60,736 nucleotides of DNA, taken from contig CACJPG010000005.1 of assembly GCA_902595225.1 (NCBI GenBank), forward strand, positions 1-60,736, written 5' to 3'. Below are positions 1 through 13,398 of this stretch, piece after piece; position 1 is the stretch's first letter, and every line of letters starts with the position of its first letter. The notes under the pieces are model-generated. The model had not been told where the DNA came from. It searched no databases and saw only the letters and a program-made list of their open reading frames with translations. Source of the DNA: an uncultured Thiothrix sp. (GTDB lineage Bacteria; Pseudomonadota; Gammaproteobacteria; Poriferisulfidales; GCA-002705445). Made by a program: the position numbers and the translations under genes.

Positions 1-2230
1 AGATAAGGTGATTGACTACGTGTCAAGAAAATATGGAAAAGATAAAGTTAGTCAAATAATTACTTATGGAACTATGGCTGCAAAAGCGGTTGTTAGAGAT
101 GTTGGTAGGGTCATGAATTTCCCATATGCTTTTGTAGATCAAATAGCAAAACTAATACCTTTTGAAATTGGTATAACTCTTGAAAAGGCTTTAGAGGACA
201 AAGAGCTAAAAAAACTTTACAACACCGATAATGATGTTAAAGAAATTATTGATATGGCCATGGTTTTGGAAGGTTTACCAAGAAATGCTGGAACACATGC
301 TGGAGGAATTGTAATATCCCCAAAGGAATTAATTAATTACACCCCATTATATAAAGACTCTGCAAGTAGCACTCTTCTTACACAGCTTGATAAAGATGAT
401 GTAGAAGAAATAGGGCTCATAAAATTTGATTTTCTTGGGTTACGAACCCTAACAGTAATTGAAAATACTTTAAAAATAATTAATAAAAATAAAAATCATT
501 CTGAACAATTCAACTTAGATAATATTCCATTAGATGATAATTCAACCTTTGAACTCTTAAGAAACCAACAAACAAATGGAGTTTTTCAATTAGAATCAAG
601 AGGTTTAAAGGATATTATTAAAAGGTTAAAGCCTGATAAATTTGATGATTTAGTTGCTCTTGTAGCCTTATATAGACCTGGTCCGCTTCAATCAGGAATG
701 GTAGATGATTTTATTGATAGAAAAAATGGAGCAAATGTAGAATATCTGCATCCCTTAATTGAGGACGTATTACGCCCAACATATGGAGTAATTATTTATC
801 AGGAGCAGGTAATGAAAATCGCACAAGTTCTTGCCGGCTACAGTTTAGGTGCGGCCGACATATTACGGCGTGCGATGGGAAAGAAGAAGCACGACGAAAT
901 GAAACAACAAAGGGAAATTTTTGTAAAAGGATGTTTGAAAAATAATATTGAGACAAAAAAGTCAGAGCACATATTCGATTTGGTGGAAAAATTTGCAGGT
1001 TATGGTTTTAATAAATCTCATTCAGTTGCATATGCCATGATTTCTTATCAGACTGCATATTTGAAAACACATTTTAAAGAGCCATTCATTGCAGCAGTTT
1101 TATCAAGCGACATGGATAATACTGATAAAGTTGTAAGATTTGTTAAAGAGTGTGAAAGAATGAGTATAATTCTGAAATCCCCAAATATAAACGAATCAAA
1201 CTATACATTCAGTGTCACAGTAGATAATCAGATTACTTACGGCCTTGGTGCAATAAAAGGAGTAGGTTTTGCAATAATTGAAAATATCATTTTGGAGCGA
1301 TCTCGAAGTGGTATCTTCAAAAATCTTGACGATTTTATGAGGCGTTGTGGAACAAGTAAAATAAATAAGAGAGTAGTCGAAGCGTTGATAAAATCTGGAG
1401 CATTTGATTGTTTTGGAGAAAGCAGAAAATCTCTAATGGATTCATATCCTGATTCTATAAAGATGGCAGATCAAAATTCAAAAAATATTCAACAAGGACA
1501 GACTGACATCTTTGGATTTCAGGGCGAAACTATTAAGACTGAAACTTTTAAAAATCACGAGGAATGGAATTTGTTGAAGAAACTTAGCTTTGAAAGGGAT
1601 GTTCTTGGCTTTTATCTCTCAGGCCATCCGATAAATGAGTATAAACCCGAACTTAAAAACTTAATAAGTAATGATATAAATAATATTAAAAAAAAGTATA
1701 AATCAAATTCTAAAGATAGAACTTCATATAGAATTGCAGGTGTAATAAATAGCATAAGACGAAGAACAACAAGTACAAATGACAAAATTGCTCAGATTAA
1801 TTTAGGTGATGATAAAGATAATATTGATGTAATTGTGAGTAACAGCATGGTTGAACAAAATGTTAATCGAGACGAAATTATTGTTTTAGACGGATACCTT
1901 AAGTTTGATGAATATACTAATAGAATTAGCTTCAGAGCAAAATCCATAAATACTATTGAAGATGCAAGAACACTATTTGCCACAGGAATAAAAATAAGCG
2001 TAATTAACGAGAAAGATTTATCAAATCTTATTGATACTTTTGATGACCTATTCTCCAAAGAAAGCACTATAGGTAATTGTCTTATAAGAATTGACTATGT
2101 TAAATCGGGTATAACAAAGTCCATGATTTTAGGAGAAAATTACAAAATTTCTCCAACTAATGCTATAATTACACAATTAAAAAATTTACGATGTGTTGAT
2201 AATTTAGAGTTATTATATTCAACTTCATGA
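1..2230 (+). CDS. dnaE: DNA polymerase III subunit alpha, 5'-truncated by window edge
   Basis: This is the replicative polymerase alpha subunit that extends DNA in the Pol III core. The open frame runs in from before base 1 (codons read from base 2), so only about the last 740 of roughly 1160 residues are present. The remaining part aligns by eye with E. coli Dna[21 protein letters not shown], the palm segment [13 protein letters not shown] carrying the third catalytic Asp, [11 protein letters not shown]-like and [11 protein letters not shown] segments, then the HhH and OB-fold C-terminal part (LSGHPINEY). The first two catalytic aspartates (the DxD motif) would lie just upstream, outside the window. 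accA follows 13 bp downstream, a common gammaproteobacterial order. Confidence 0.97.
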   Translation, partial: DKVIDYVSRKYGKDKVSQIITYGTMAAKAVVRDVGRVMNFPYAFVDQIAKLIPFEIGITLEKALEDKELKKLYNTDNDVKEIIDMAMVLEGLPRNAGTHAGGIVISPKELINYTPLYKDSASSTLLTQLDKDDVEEIGLIKFDFLGLRTLTVIENTLKIINKNKNHSEQFNLDNIPLDDNSTFELLRNQQTNGVFQLESRGLKDIIKRLKPDKFDDLVALVALYRPGPLQSGMVDDFIDRKNGANVEYLHPLIEDVLRPTYGVIIYQEQVMKIAQVLAGYSLGAADILRRAMGKKKHDEMKQQREIFVKGCLKNNIETKKSEHIFDLVEKFAGYGFNKSHSVAYAMISYQTAYLKTHFKEPFIAAVLSSDMDNTDKVVRFVKECERMSIILKSPNINESNYTFSVTVDNQITYGLGAIKGVGFAIIENIILERSRSGIFKNLDDFMRRCGTSKINKRVVEALIKSGAFDCFGESRKSLMDSYPDSIKMADQNSKNIQQGQTDIFGFQGETIKTETFKNHEEWNLLKKLSFERDVLGFYLSGHPINEYKPELKNLISNDINNIKKKYKSNSKDRTSYRIAGVINSIRRRTTSTNDKIAQINLGDDKDNIDVIVSNSMVEQNVNRDEIIVLDGYLKFDEYTNRISFRAKSINTIEDARTLFATGIKISVINEKDLSNLIDTFDDLFSKESTIGNCLIRIDYVKSGITKSMILGENYKISPTNAIITQLKNLRCVDNLELLYSTS

Positions 2231-2243
2231 TAAAAGGTGTTGT

Positions 2244-3188
2244 ATGCTTGAGTTTGAGGAACCAATAAGAAACCTAGAAGATAAAATTGAAGAGTTAAGA
2301 AATATTGGCTCTGATGGTCAAGTTAATATTGTTGAGGAAATAAACGTTTTACAAAAAAAATGTAATAAATTAATAAAAGACATTTACAGTAATTTAACAC
2401 CTTGGCAAATCACACAAATAGCAAGACATCCAAATAGACCATATACTTTGGACTATATAAAGAAAATATTTAAAAATTTTCATGAACTTCATGGAGATAG
2501 AGCTTACGCAGATGATAATGCTATAGTTTCTGGAATTGCTCAGTTTAACGAGACTTCTGTCGCTATCATTGGTCATGAAAAAGGCAGGGGAACAAACGAA
2601 AAAATTGCTAGAAACTTCGGTATGGCAAGACCCGAAGGTTTTAGAAAAGCGCTTAGAGTTATGAAATTGGCAGAGAGATTTAATATGCCAATAGTCACTT
2701 TCATTGATACACCTGGTGCATATCCTGGTATCGATGCTGAGGAAAGAGGACAAAGCGAAGCTATTGCAAATAATTTACTTGAAATGTCAAACCTGTCAGT
2801 ACCTATTCTATCTTATGTTATAGGAGAGGGTGGTTCTGGAGGAGCTCTAGCAATAGGAGTCTGCGATCATTTATCAATGCTAGAATACAGTGTTTATTCA
2901 GTAATATCGCCTGAGGGTTGTGCGTCAATCCTTTGGAAATCACCAGAAAATGCTCACTTAGCAGCAGAAGCCATGTGTATTACTGCTGAGAATTTACAGA
3001 AACTAAAACTTATTGACGAATTAATTTCAGAACCACTTGGAGGCGCACATAGAAACATTGCACCTGTTAGTGAAGCAATATCATCATCAATTTCAAAAAA
3101 TATTGAAATTTATAGTAATATTGATGCAAAAATCTTAATTAAAAATAGGAAAGATAAGCTCTCTTCTGTTGGATATTATCAAGATTAA
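2244..3188 (+). CDS. accA: acetyl-CoA carboxylase carboxyltransferase subunit alpha
   Basis: This subunit pairs with AccD and transfers the carboxyl group from carboxybiotin to acetyl-CoA, the committed step of fatty acid synthesis. The protein has 314 residues (E. coli 319). The N-terminal helical part precedes the crotonase-like core, with [27 protein letters not shown] and [14 protein letters not shown] followed by the glycine-rich [12 protein letters not shown]. The ATG is preceded by AAAGGTG about 5 bp upstream. It follows dnaE and is separated by 1 bp from the preferred tilS start, so the genes are probably co-transcribed. Confidence 0.97.
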   Translation: MLEFEEPIRNLEDKIEELRNIGSDGQVNIVEEINVLQKKCNKLIKDIYSNLTPWQITQIARHPNRPYTLDYIKKIFKNFHELHGDRAYADDNAIVSGIAQFNETSVAIIGHEKGRGTNEKIARNFGMARPEGFRKALRVMKLAERFNMPIVTFIDTPGAYPGIDAEERGQSEAIANNLLEMSNLSVPILSYVIGEGGSGGALAIGVCDHLSMLEYSVYSVISPEGCASILWKSPENAHLAAEAMCITAENLQKLKLIDELISEPLGGAHRNIAPVSEAISSSISKNIEIYSNIDAKILIKNRKDKLSSVGYYQD

Positions 3189-3189
3189 A

Positions 3190-4467
3190 ATGAAAATATC
3201 AGATTTTGATTTTGAAAACCTGACTTCTATTTTTGATAAAGTCGTTTTAGAAAATATTAGTGACGAAAAATATAAAGAAATATTAGTCGCTTATAGTGGT
3301 GGTATTGATTCAACAGCTCTTTTATATCTTGCAAACAAATTCTCAAAAAAACATAACAAAAATATTAAAGCAATACATGTAAATCATAATATTAATATAA
3401 AATCAAAAAACTGGGAAAATCATTGCCAAGATTTTTGCAATAGTCTTAATATTCCTTTAATCATTAAAAGTATAAATATTGAAATTAAGCCTGGCCAAAG
3501 TTTAGAGGAAAAAGCTCGGGAAGAAAGATATAAAGCAATAAATAGTACTTCTAGTCAACATACATTATTAATGACTGGTCACCATATAGATGATCAGGTT
3601 GAAACTTTTTTTTATAATCTTTTAAGAGGGTCAGGCGCCAAAGGTTTATCTGCTATGCCAATTTTAAAAGAAAATTTAAAAGGATTTCATATAAGACCTA
3701 TTTTAAGTTTTAATAAAACTGCTTTGATAGATCTTGTTAAACAGTTGAACTTTGATTATATAAACGATGATTCTAATGAAAATATGAATTTTTCAAGAAA
3801 CTATATCAGAGAAGAAATATTACCTGTAATAAAAAAAAAGTGGCCAAATTATAACAAAACGGTTGATAGAGCTATCTTAAACTTAACGAATGCACAGCAG
3901 CTATGTTCTGATTTAGCATTAATAGATTTAAAAAAATATAAAATTCAAAATAAAGACAATCTTATAAGTATTAATGTTAGGGACCTTGATGATAATCGTT
4001 TTTATAATGTTATTAGGCACTGGATCGAAAAAAATAATTTTAAGATGCCAAGTCGCCAACAAATTGATTCGATAAAGAAAAACGTTTTTCATGCTGGAAT
4101 AGATAAAAATCCTATTTTTTCGTGCAGTTCTTTCGAGATAAGAAGACATAAGGAGCACCTTGAGATTATGCTTCCTTTGAAAAAACATGATCCAAACGTA
4201 ATTTATAAATGGAAAAAAAGTGAAAATTTAGTTATCTCTGGTCTCGAAATAAATTTAAGTTGGCAGAGCCTTGAGGAAAAATTGGGTTATAAAGTTGAGG
4301 ATGATGTTGAAGTAAAGTTTAGAAAAGAAGGCGAAAATATTAAAATTAATGATAGAAAGAGTCTAAAAGATTATATGAGAGAACAAAATATCCCGCCTTG
4401 GAAAAGAGATAGAGTGATGCTCATCTATATAAAAGACGAATTAAAAGTTGTTTGGGATAAAGTTTAA
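3190..4467 (+). CDS. tilS: tRNA(Ile)-lysidine synthase
   Basis: TilS converts the wobble cytidine of the AUA-reading tRNA-Ile to lysidine, using ATP and lysine. The PP-loop motif SGGIDS lies near residue 36. It is followed by the N-type ATPase core (HHIDDQVETFFYNLLRGSGAKGL, shown here in part as HHIDDQVETF) and a C-terminal TilS domain ending DYMREQNIPPWKRD. I chose ATG 3190, one base after the accA stop. A TTG at 3169 would add seven residues and overlap accA by 20 bp. Length 425 aa is close to E. coli (432). The gene is convergent with the small membrane protein gene at 4471, with only 3 bp between stops. Confidence 0.94.
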   Translation: MKISDFDFENLTSIFDKVVLENISDEKYKEILVAYSGGIDSTALLYLANKFSKKHNKNIKAIHVNHNINIKSKNWENHCQDFCNSLNIPLIIKSINIEIKPGQSLEEKAREERYKAINSTSSQHTLLMTGHHIDDQVETFFYNLLRGSGAKGLSAMPILKENLKGFHIRPILSFNKTALIDLVKQLNFDYINDDSNENMNFSRNYIREEILPVIKKKWPNYNKTVDRAILNLTNAQQLCSDLALIDLKKYKIQNKDNLISINVRDLDDNRFYNVIRHWIEKNNFKMPSRQQIDSIKKNVFHAGIDKNPIFSCSSFEIRRHKEHLEIMLPLKKHDPNVIYKWKKSENLVISGLEINLSWQSLEEKLGYKVEDDVEVKFRKEGENIKINDRKSLKDYMREQNIPPWKRDRVMLIYIKDELKVVWDKV

Positions 4468-4470
4468 AAT

Positions 4471-4662
4471 TTATTTATTTGTATTGATTTTAAAAGGTAG
4501 ATATAAAGGACACCAACCAAGTATACCTGTTATCACTGGTACCAATCCTATAAAACCCCAAATTTTTGGCTCAACAGGGTACAATACACCAACATAAAAA
4601 ATCATAAGACCTAAAAGTATTCTGAGAAATCTCTCAATCTTTCCTACATTTATGCAAAACAT
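4471..4662 (-). CDS. DUF2892 (YgaP-like) small inner membrane protein
   Basis: This 63-residue protein has two hydrophobic helices. It shows the DUF2892 pattern: an N-terminal N-V-G-x-x-E-R-F-x-R segment, a glycine in the first helix, then GLVPVITGILGWCPLYLPF ending in a Cys-Pro-Leu-Tyr motif. The family is found alone or fused to rhodanese domains (as in YgaP). Its function is not established, although the CPLY cysteine has suggested a link to sulfur chemistry. It lies alone on the minus strand, convergent with tilS and divergent from pyrG, so it needs its own promoter in the AT-rich gap at 4663-4803. Confidence 0.8.
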   Translation of the reverse strand: MFCINVGKIERFLRILLGLMIFYVGVLYPVEPKIWGFIGLVPVITGILGWCPLYLPFKINTNK

Positions 4663-4740
4663 TAAATTACACCATAAAATATTATTAAGAATTATATTAC
4701 ATGATTATTATTATTTTGGAATTAATAATTTTTTTTATAA

Positions 4741-7231
<2,491 letters not shown>

Positions 7232-7268
7232 AAAATTTTCAATCGATAACAAATAATCTTTAAAGTAA

Positions 7269-8833
<1,565 letters not shown>

Positions 8834-8841
8834 ATCATACT

Positions 8842-9687
8842 ATGAATGAACATTTGCATAATAATAATGTTCCACCTAAATCTGAAAGTAATGGAATATA
8901 TTTTATAATTCCCGCTGCAGGCAATAGTCTTAGATATGGGAATAAGAATAAAATTTTTGAAAAGATTGATAACGAGCAAGAAGTTGATGTTCTTGAGTCT
9001 ATTATATATTTGGCAATGTGCCTTGGTATTGTAAAAAAAGTTATTGTAGGTTTTAACAAAAAGTCAAAAGAAATTGATAAATATATTGAAGCTCATTCAG
9101 TCTCACCCTCAAGAGATATTCATGACGAGAAAATGATAAAAAATTTAAAAAAGGTATGTTTTGTAGAAGGGGGGTTAACAAGACAAGAAACTGTTCATAA
9201 TTGTTTAAAATTTGTAGATGAAAATTATAAAAATTCCTCTAATAGTTGGGTAATAATTCATGATGCAGCAAGACCATGTATGCTTGTTTATGATCTTCTT
9301 GAGTTTATAAATAAAACTATCGAGCTAAATCAATCAAGTATTATGGCCCTTCCCTTAGCTGACACTTTGAAGAGGGTTAAAAAGGATAAAATAATTAAAG
9401 AAACAATTCCTCGTGAAGATATTTGGGTTGCTCAAACACCTCAAATGTTTAGATTTAAAACGGTATTTGAATCGATAAGGTTTTGTATTGATAATAATAT
9501 TAAAATTACTGATGAAAGCCAAGCAATTGAATTAAATGGTCACAGTTGTCGAGTCCATTATGGCAGACCATACAATATTAAAATTACACATGAAATGGAT
9601 ATTACTGTTGCTAAATGTATATTCAATCATATTGAAAGATATATTCTCGAGGATGTTGAGTTTAACTCACATGAGGATCAAATATGA
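8842..9687 (+). CDS. ispD: 2-C-methyl-D-erythritol 4-phosphate cytidylyltransferase
   Basis: IspD transfers CMP from CTP to methylerythritol phosphate in the MEP isoprenoid pathway. The fold is shown by FIIPAAGNSLRYGNKNKIF (CTP-binding loop with Arg and Lys), IIHDAARPC, ALPLADTLKRV, EDIWVAQTPQMF and ITDESQAIELNG. At 281 aa it is about 45 residues longer than E. coli IspD. About 17 residues precede the first strand, and there is an extra segment around residues 85-105 (SVSPSRDIHDEKMIKNLKK). No Shine-Dalgarno is evident, and no later start fits better. It overlaps ispF by 4 bp. Confidence 0.92.
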   Translation: MNEHLHNNNVPPKSESNGIYFIIPAAGNSLRYGNKNKIFEKIDNEQEVDVLESIIYLAMCLGIVKKVIVGFNKKSKEIDKYIEAHSVSPSRDIHDEKMIKNLKKVCFVEGGLTRQETVHNCLKFVDENYKNSSNSWVIIHDAARPCMLVYDLLEFINKTIELNQSSIMALPLADTLKRVKKDKIIKETIPREDIWVAQTPQMFRFKTVFESIRFCIDNNIKITDESQAIELNGHSCRVHYGRPYNIKITHEMDITVAKCIFNHIERYILEDVEFNSHEDQI

Positions 9688-10157
9688 TTAGGGTTGGACA
9701 TGGATATGATTCTCACAGATTCAAAGATGGAGATTTTATTTTACTCGGTGGAGTAAAAATACCATCAAAAAAATCTATAGTTGCTCATTCAGATGGCGAC
9801 ATACTTATACACGCTATATGTGATGCGCTTTTAGGAGCGTCAGGCAATGGAGATTTAGGGAAATATTTTGATAATTCGGATGAATTTAAAAATATGGATA
9901 GTAAATTTTTTCTCGAAAAAATTAATTCGAAGGTTAAAAATGACGGATATAAAATAATTAACATTGATGCAACTGTTATTACTGAAAAGCCAAGCATATC
10001 AAGGCACTCTCAGAAAATAGAAAGTTCATTGTGTGATTTGTTAAAATTGAAAAATAGTCAAATAAATGTAAAGTCAAAATCAAATGATAAGCTTGGGTAT
10101 GTTGGAAGAAACGAGGGTATAGAAGCACATGTTGTATTATTATTAGAAAAAAAATGA
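9684..10157 (+). CDS. ispF: 2-C-methyl-D-erythritol 2,4-cyclodiphosphate synthase
   Basis: IspF cyclises CDP-methylerythritol 2-phosphate to the cyclodiphosphate, releasing CMP. The zinc ligands are visible in the N-terminal GHGYDSHRF (Asp and His) and in AHSDGDILIHAICDALLGA (His). The C-terminal family segment KSNDKLGYVGRNEGIEAHVV is present. Length is 157 aa (E. coli 159). It sits in the usual ispD-ispF pair, overlapping both neighbours by 4 bp (ATGA), which suggests translational coupling. Confidence 0.97.
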   Translation: MIRVGHGYDSHRFKDGDFILLGGVKIPSKKSIVAHSDGDILIHAICDALLGASGNGDLGKYFDNSDEFKNMDSKFFLEKINSKVKNDGYKIINIDATVITEKPSISRHSQKIESSLCDLLKLKNSQINVKSKSNDKLGYVGRNEGIEAHVVLLLEKK

Positions 10158-10831
10158 TTTTATTTATTGATACTGCTTTTAAAGAAACAAGAATTGCGAT
10201 AAAAAAAAACGATATTTTTTTTCAGGTGGTTATCAATGAGAAAATAAATATTTCTAAGGTTATAAATAAGGAATTGAAAAAATTATTAGAAAGATCAAAT
10301 TCTTGCCAAAAAGATATATCGTTAATTTGTTTTAATAGCGGCCCAGGAAATTTTACAAGTTTAAGAGTTACGTTGTCGTGTGTCAAAGCGCTTGGATTCT
10401 ACTTAAATATACCTGTTGTAAAATTAAACTCATTTCAAATTCTCGCATTATCTAATGAAGATTTAATTAAACAACTTCCTTTGGTAATTGCAATTGACGC
10501 AAAAATGAATGAGATATTTTGGCAATTATATTCAAATTATGACGATATATTTTTAGGAAAAATAAGTTATGGTTTATCGAAAAAAGATATTTTTTATTCT
10601 TCGTTATCAGACTTCCAGTTAAACGAACATTATTTTATAAAAAATGATGAAAGTTTTCTTAGTGATTATAAAACTAACTTTCCTAAATCAAAGGAAATAT
10701 TTGTGAATACTGAAAAAATGAAAATTCAAAATATATTAAAACTTGTTGAAAGTTCCGGAAAAAAAATCCAAGAAGAAGTTGATAATGTAAATCTTCTTTA
10801 TATAAGAGATAATGTAGCTTTGAAAAATTAA
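10154..10831 (+). CDS. tsaB: tRNA threonylcarbamoyladenosine biosynthesis protein TsaB
   Basis: TsaB is the non-catalytic partner of TsaD in N6-threonylcarbamoyladenosine formation on ANN-decoding tRNAs. The ASKHA-fold N-terminus ILFIDTAFKETRIAI and the family segment NSGPGNFTSLRVTLSCVKAL are clear. The C-terminal half is diverged. Length is 225 aa (E. coli 231). It is coupled to ispF by a 4-bp overlap and is followed 2 bp later by miaA, so two tRNA-modification genes are adjacent. Confidence 0.9.
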   Translation: MILFIDTAFKETRIAIKKNDIFFQVVINEKINISKVINKELKKLLERSNSCQKDISLICFNSGPGNFTSLRVTLSCVKALGFYLNIPVVKLNSFQILALSNEDLIKQLPLVIAIDAKMNEIFWQLYSNYDDIFLGKISYGLSKKDIFYSSLSDFQLNEHYFIKNDESFLSDYKTNFPKSKEIFVNTEKMKIQNILKLVESSGKKIQEEVDNVNLLYIRDNVALKN

Positions 10832-10833
10832 TA

Positions 10834-11760
10834 ATGAATAAAGTTATATGTTTAATGGGACCAACATCTATTGGCAAGACAGCTCTCTCTATAAGTCTTT
10901 GCGAACAATTTAATATTGAAATTGTTAGCGTAGACTCTGTTATGATATATAAAGAGTTTAATATTGGCTCGGCTAAACCCTGTAGTTTAACTTTGAAAAA
11001 ATATCCACATTCCATGATAGATATTATTGAGCCATGGGAAACTTATTCTGTAGCTTTTTTTTATAGAGATTTATTACGAAATTTAGATGATATTCACAAA
11101 CGAGGCAAAATTCCTCTTTTGGTTGGTGGTTCAATGATGTACTTCAAAACATTTCTCTTAGGAGGTTTGTCGAAAATGGATGAAGTATCATCTCAAATCA
11201 GAAGAAAAGTTAATCAAATGTTTGAAGAAAACGGTTTAGAATATTTATATAAATTTCTTAAAAAAGTAGATGAAGAATCAGCAAAAAAGGTACACCATAA
11301 CGATAAATACAGAATAATAAGATTAGTCGAAATTTATTTTTCTAATAACAAGAAGAAACCAAGTAAAATTTTTAACAAATGTTTAGAGAATGTCCAATAT
11401 TATGACACGCTTAATATCTCTATAATTCCTAATGATAGGTCTTTGTTACACTTGAGAATTGAACAAAGACTTGAAAAAATGCTCAAGGAGGGTTTTTTAG
11501 ATGAGGTTTCCTCTATTAAAGATAGATACCCAAATAAAGATCTTCCTGCGTTAAGAACTATTGGATATAAAGAAGTTAATAGCTATTTAGAGGATATAAT
11601 AGACATAGAGTCAATGAAATCCCAAATTTTAGCCTCTACAAGACAGCTTGCTAAGAGACAGATAACTTGGCTCAGACATTTAGATGCTACCACGGTATTT
11701 ACTTTATTAGATAATGATAATATTCTTAGGAGAGTGGACAGTTTTTTACACAAAAATTAA
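10834..11760 (+). CDS. miaA: tRNA dimethylallyltransferase
   Basis: MiaA adds the isopentenyl group to A37 of tRNAs reading UNN codons, using DMAPP from the MEP pathway encoded nearby. The P-loop GPTSIGKT lies at residues 9-16. It is followed by SVDSVMIYKEFNIGSAKP and the substrate loop VGGSMMYFKTFLLGG. The C-terminal signature LPALRTIGYKEV and a TRQLAKRQITWLR segment complete the family pattern. Length is 308 aa (E. coli 316). It begins the conserved miaA-hfq-hflX-hflK-hflC series. Confidence 0.97.
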   Translation: MNKVICLMGPTSIGKTALSISLCEQFNIEIVSVDSVMIYKEFNIGSAKPCSLTLKKYPHSMIDIIEPWETYSVAFFYRDLLRNLDDIHKRGKIPLLVGGSMMYFKTFLLGGLSKMDEVSSQIRRKVNQMFEENGLEYLYKFLKKVDEESAKKVHHNDKYRIIRLVEIYFSNNKKKPSKIFNKCLENVQYYDTLNISIIPNDRSLLHLRIEQRLEKMLKEGFLDEVSSIKDRYPNKDLPALRTIGYKEVNSYLEDIIDIESMKSQILASTRQLAKRQITWLRHLDATTVFTLLDNDNILRRVDSFLHKN

Positions 11761-11781
11761 ATTACAGGTGAGGATATAATA

Positions 11782-12006
11782 ATGACAAAAAGCCAGATAC
11801 TTCAAGAGCCTTTTTTAAATGCCCTTAGAAAAGAAAAAATACCTGTTTCTATATATCTTGTAAATGGTATAAAACTTCAAGGCCAAGTTGATTCATTTGA
11901 TCAATATGTGATTATTTTGAAAAATACGGTGAACCAGATGGTATATAAACATGCAGTTTCTACGATTGTTCCGTCAAAGACTATAAAGTTTCAAACTGAG
12001 GAATAA
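11782..12006 (+). CDS. hfq: RNA chaperone Hfq
   Basis: Hfq is the hexameric Sm-like protein that pairs small RNAs with mRNAs. The 74-residue sequence is essentially the bare Sm core. It has [20 protein letters not shown] (proximal face), [19 protein letters not shown] (Sm1) and the Sm2 motif [12 protein letters not shown]. The long C-terminal tail of enterobacterial Hfq is absent. An AGGTGAGGA ribosome-binding site precedes the ATG by about 7 bp. Confidence 0.98.
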   Translation: MTKSQILQEPFLNALRKEKIPVSIYLVNGIKLQGQVDSFDQYVIILKNTVNQMVYKHAVSTIVPSKTIKFQTEE

Positions 12007-12029
12007 ATTGAAAATCAGGGAAGTATAAT

Positions 12030-13340
12030 TTGCACAACGCTAATAATTTTTTTAACAAAGCTTTATTAATTCATATAGATAACCCTATAGTTGATGCAGA
12101 CAACTCTCATAACGAATTTACAGAGCTAGCCTTATCCGCAAATGTAAAAATTCAAGATGTAGTATCACTATCAAAGAAAAAATATATTTCAACTAATTTG
12201 TTTATTGGTAAAGGTGATGCTAATTTTATTGAGAGGAAACTTAAAAATACTAATATAAAATTAGTTATTTTTAATATTGATTTAAGTCCTACACAAGAGA
12301 GAAACTTAGAAAACCTTTTTTCTGCTAGAGTGCTCGATAGAACAGGGCTTATTCTCGATATATTTTCTCAAAGAGCAATGTCACATGAAGGAAAATTACA
12401 AGTTGAACTTGCTCAGTTAAATTATCTAGCAACTAGATTAGTTCGTGGCTGGAGTCATTTGGAAAGGCAAAAAGGTGGTATTGGTCTAAGAGGACCTGGA
12501 GAGACGCAACTTGAAACTGATAGAAGATTATTAAGGGCAAGAATTATAAATATTGAGAAGAGGTTAAAAAAGGTTAGTAATCAGAGAGAGCTAAGTAGAA
12601 ATCTAAGGCAAAAAAGAAATATTCCGAGAATTAGTATCGTAGGCTACACAAATGCTGGAAAATCAACTTTATTTAATTGTCTTACGGGGGCAAATACATT
12701 ATCTGCAGACAAACTTTTTGCTACTTTAGATCCGATACATAGAAAAATTATTTTAAATAATAAAAAAAATGCTGTAATAAGTGATACAGTAGGTTTTATA
12801 AGAAACCTGCCTCACCATTTAATAGAATCATTTAAGTCTACATTATTAGAAGTAACAAATAGTAACTTGCTTATACATGTAGTTGATTTAAGTGATAATA
12901 GTTATCCTCACTATATAAAAGAAGTTGATTCGGTTTTAAAAAGCATCGGTGCGGATAAAATACCTAAAATATTAGTTTTTAATAAAGTTGATCAAAACTA
13001 TAACCCAGAAAACTTTTCTCATTTACAACAGCATTCCTTTTGTTATATTTCAGCAAAGACAGGGTACGGAATAGAGTTTCTGAAAAATATTATTTCAAAA
13101 AGACTTTTCGAAAACTATGAATCTGTTCAAATAATTTTGCCAAAAATTGATTCGAAAATTAGGACACATATATATGATAAGTGTATTGAAATAAACGAAA
13201 CTTTTACAAAATCAGGACAATGGAAAATTAAATTCATGTCGAACAGGCCCTTTATTAAGTATTTAGATAAAAGCGGTATAATTAACAAGAAAGTTGAAAA
13301 AAAATCAAGAAATTCACAAGAAATTTATAAAACTGGATAA
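12030..13340 (+). CDS. hflX: ribosome-associated GTPase HflX
   Basis: HflX is an Obg-class GTPase that splits or rescues stalled 70S ribosomes. The N-terminal HflX domain has NLFIGKGD, FNIDLSPTQERNLE, VLDRTGLILDIF and GGIGLRGPGETQLETDRR. The G domain then follows with the P-loop GYTNAGKST, DTVGFIRNLPHHLIESFKST and NKVD. The start is TTG 12030, supported by AGGGAAG 8 bp upstream, and no ATG lies in a suitable place. Length is 436 aa (E. coli 426). It sits between hfq and hflK as in most gammaproteobacteria. Confidence 0.95.
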   Translation: MHNANNFFNKALLIHIDNPIVDADNSHNEFTELALSANVKIQDVVSLSKKKYISTNLFIGKGDANFIERKLKNTNIKLVIFNIDLSPTQERNLENLFSARVLDRTGLILDIFSQRAMSHEGKLQVELAQLNYLATRLVRGWSHLERQKGGIGLRGPGETQLETDRRLLRARIINIEKRLKKVSNQRELSRNLRQKRNIPRISIVGYTNAGKSTLFNCLTGANTLSADKLFATLDPIHRKIILNNKKNAVISDTVGFIRNLPHHLIESFKSTLLEVTNSNLLIHVVDLSDNSYPHYIKEVDSVLKSIGADKIPKILVFNKVDQNYNPENFSHLQQHSFCYISAKTGYGIEFLKNIISKRLFENYESVQIILPKIDSKIRTHIYDKCIEINETFTKSGQWKIKFMSNRPFIKYLDKSGIINKKVEKKSRNSQEIYKTG

Positions 13341-13357
13341 GCATTAAGATATAATTT

Positions 13358-13366
13358 TGTTATAAT
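13358..13366 (+). promoter_or_regulatory. candidate extended -10 promoter for hflKC
   Basis: TGTTATAAT reads as an extended -10 element (TGn plus a perfect TATAAT) in the 58-bp gap between hflX and hflK. No good -35 is visible, which is tolerated by extended -10 promoters. A leader of about 25 bases would precede the hflK Shine-Dalgarno GGAGAA. Confidence 0.4.
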
Positions 13367-13398
13367 ATATTAGAAATTTAAAATGGAGAAATAATATA

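Noticed and set aside
2394-2753. 119-codon minus-strand open frame
   Set aside because: It is antisense to well-conserved accA.
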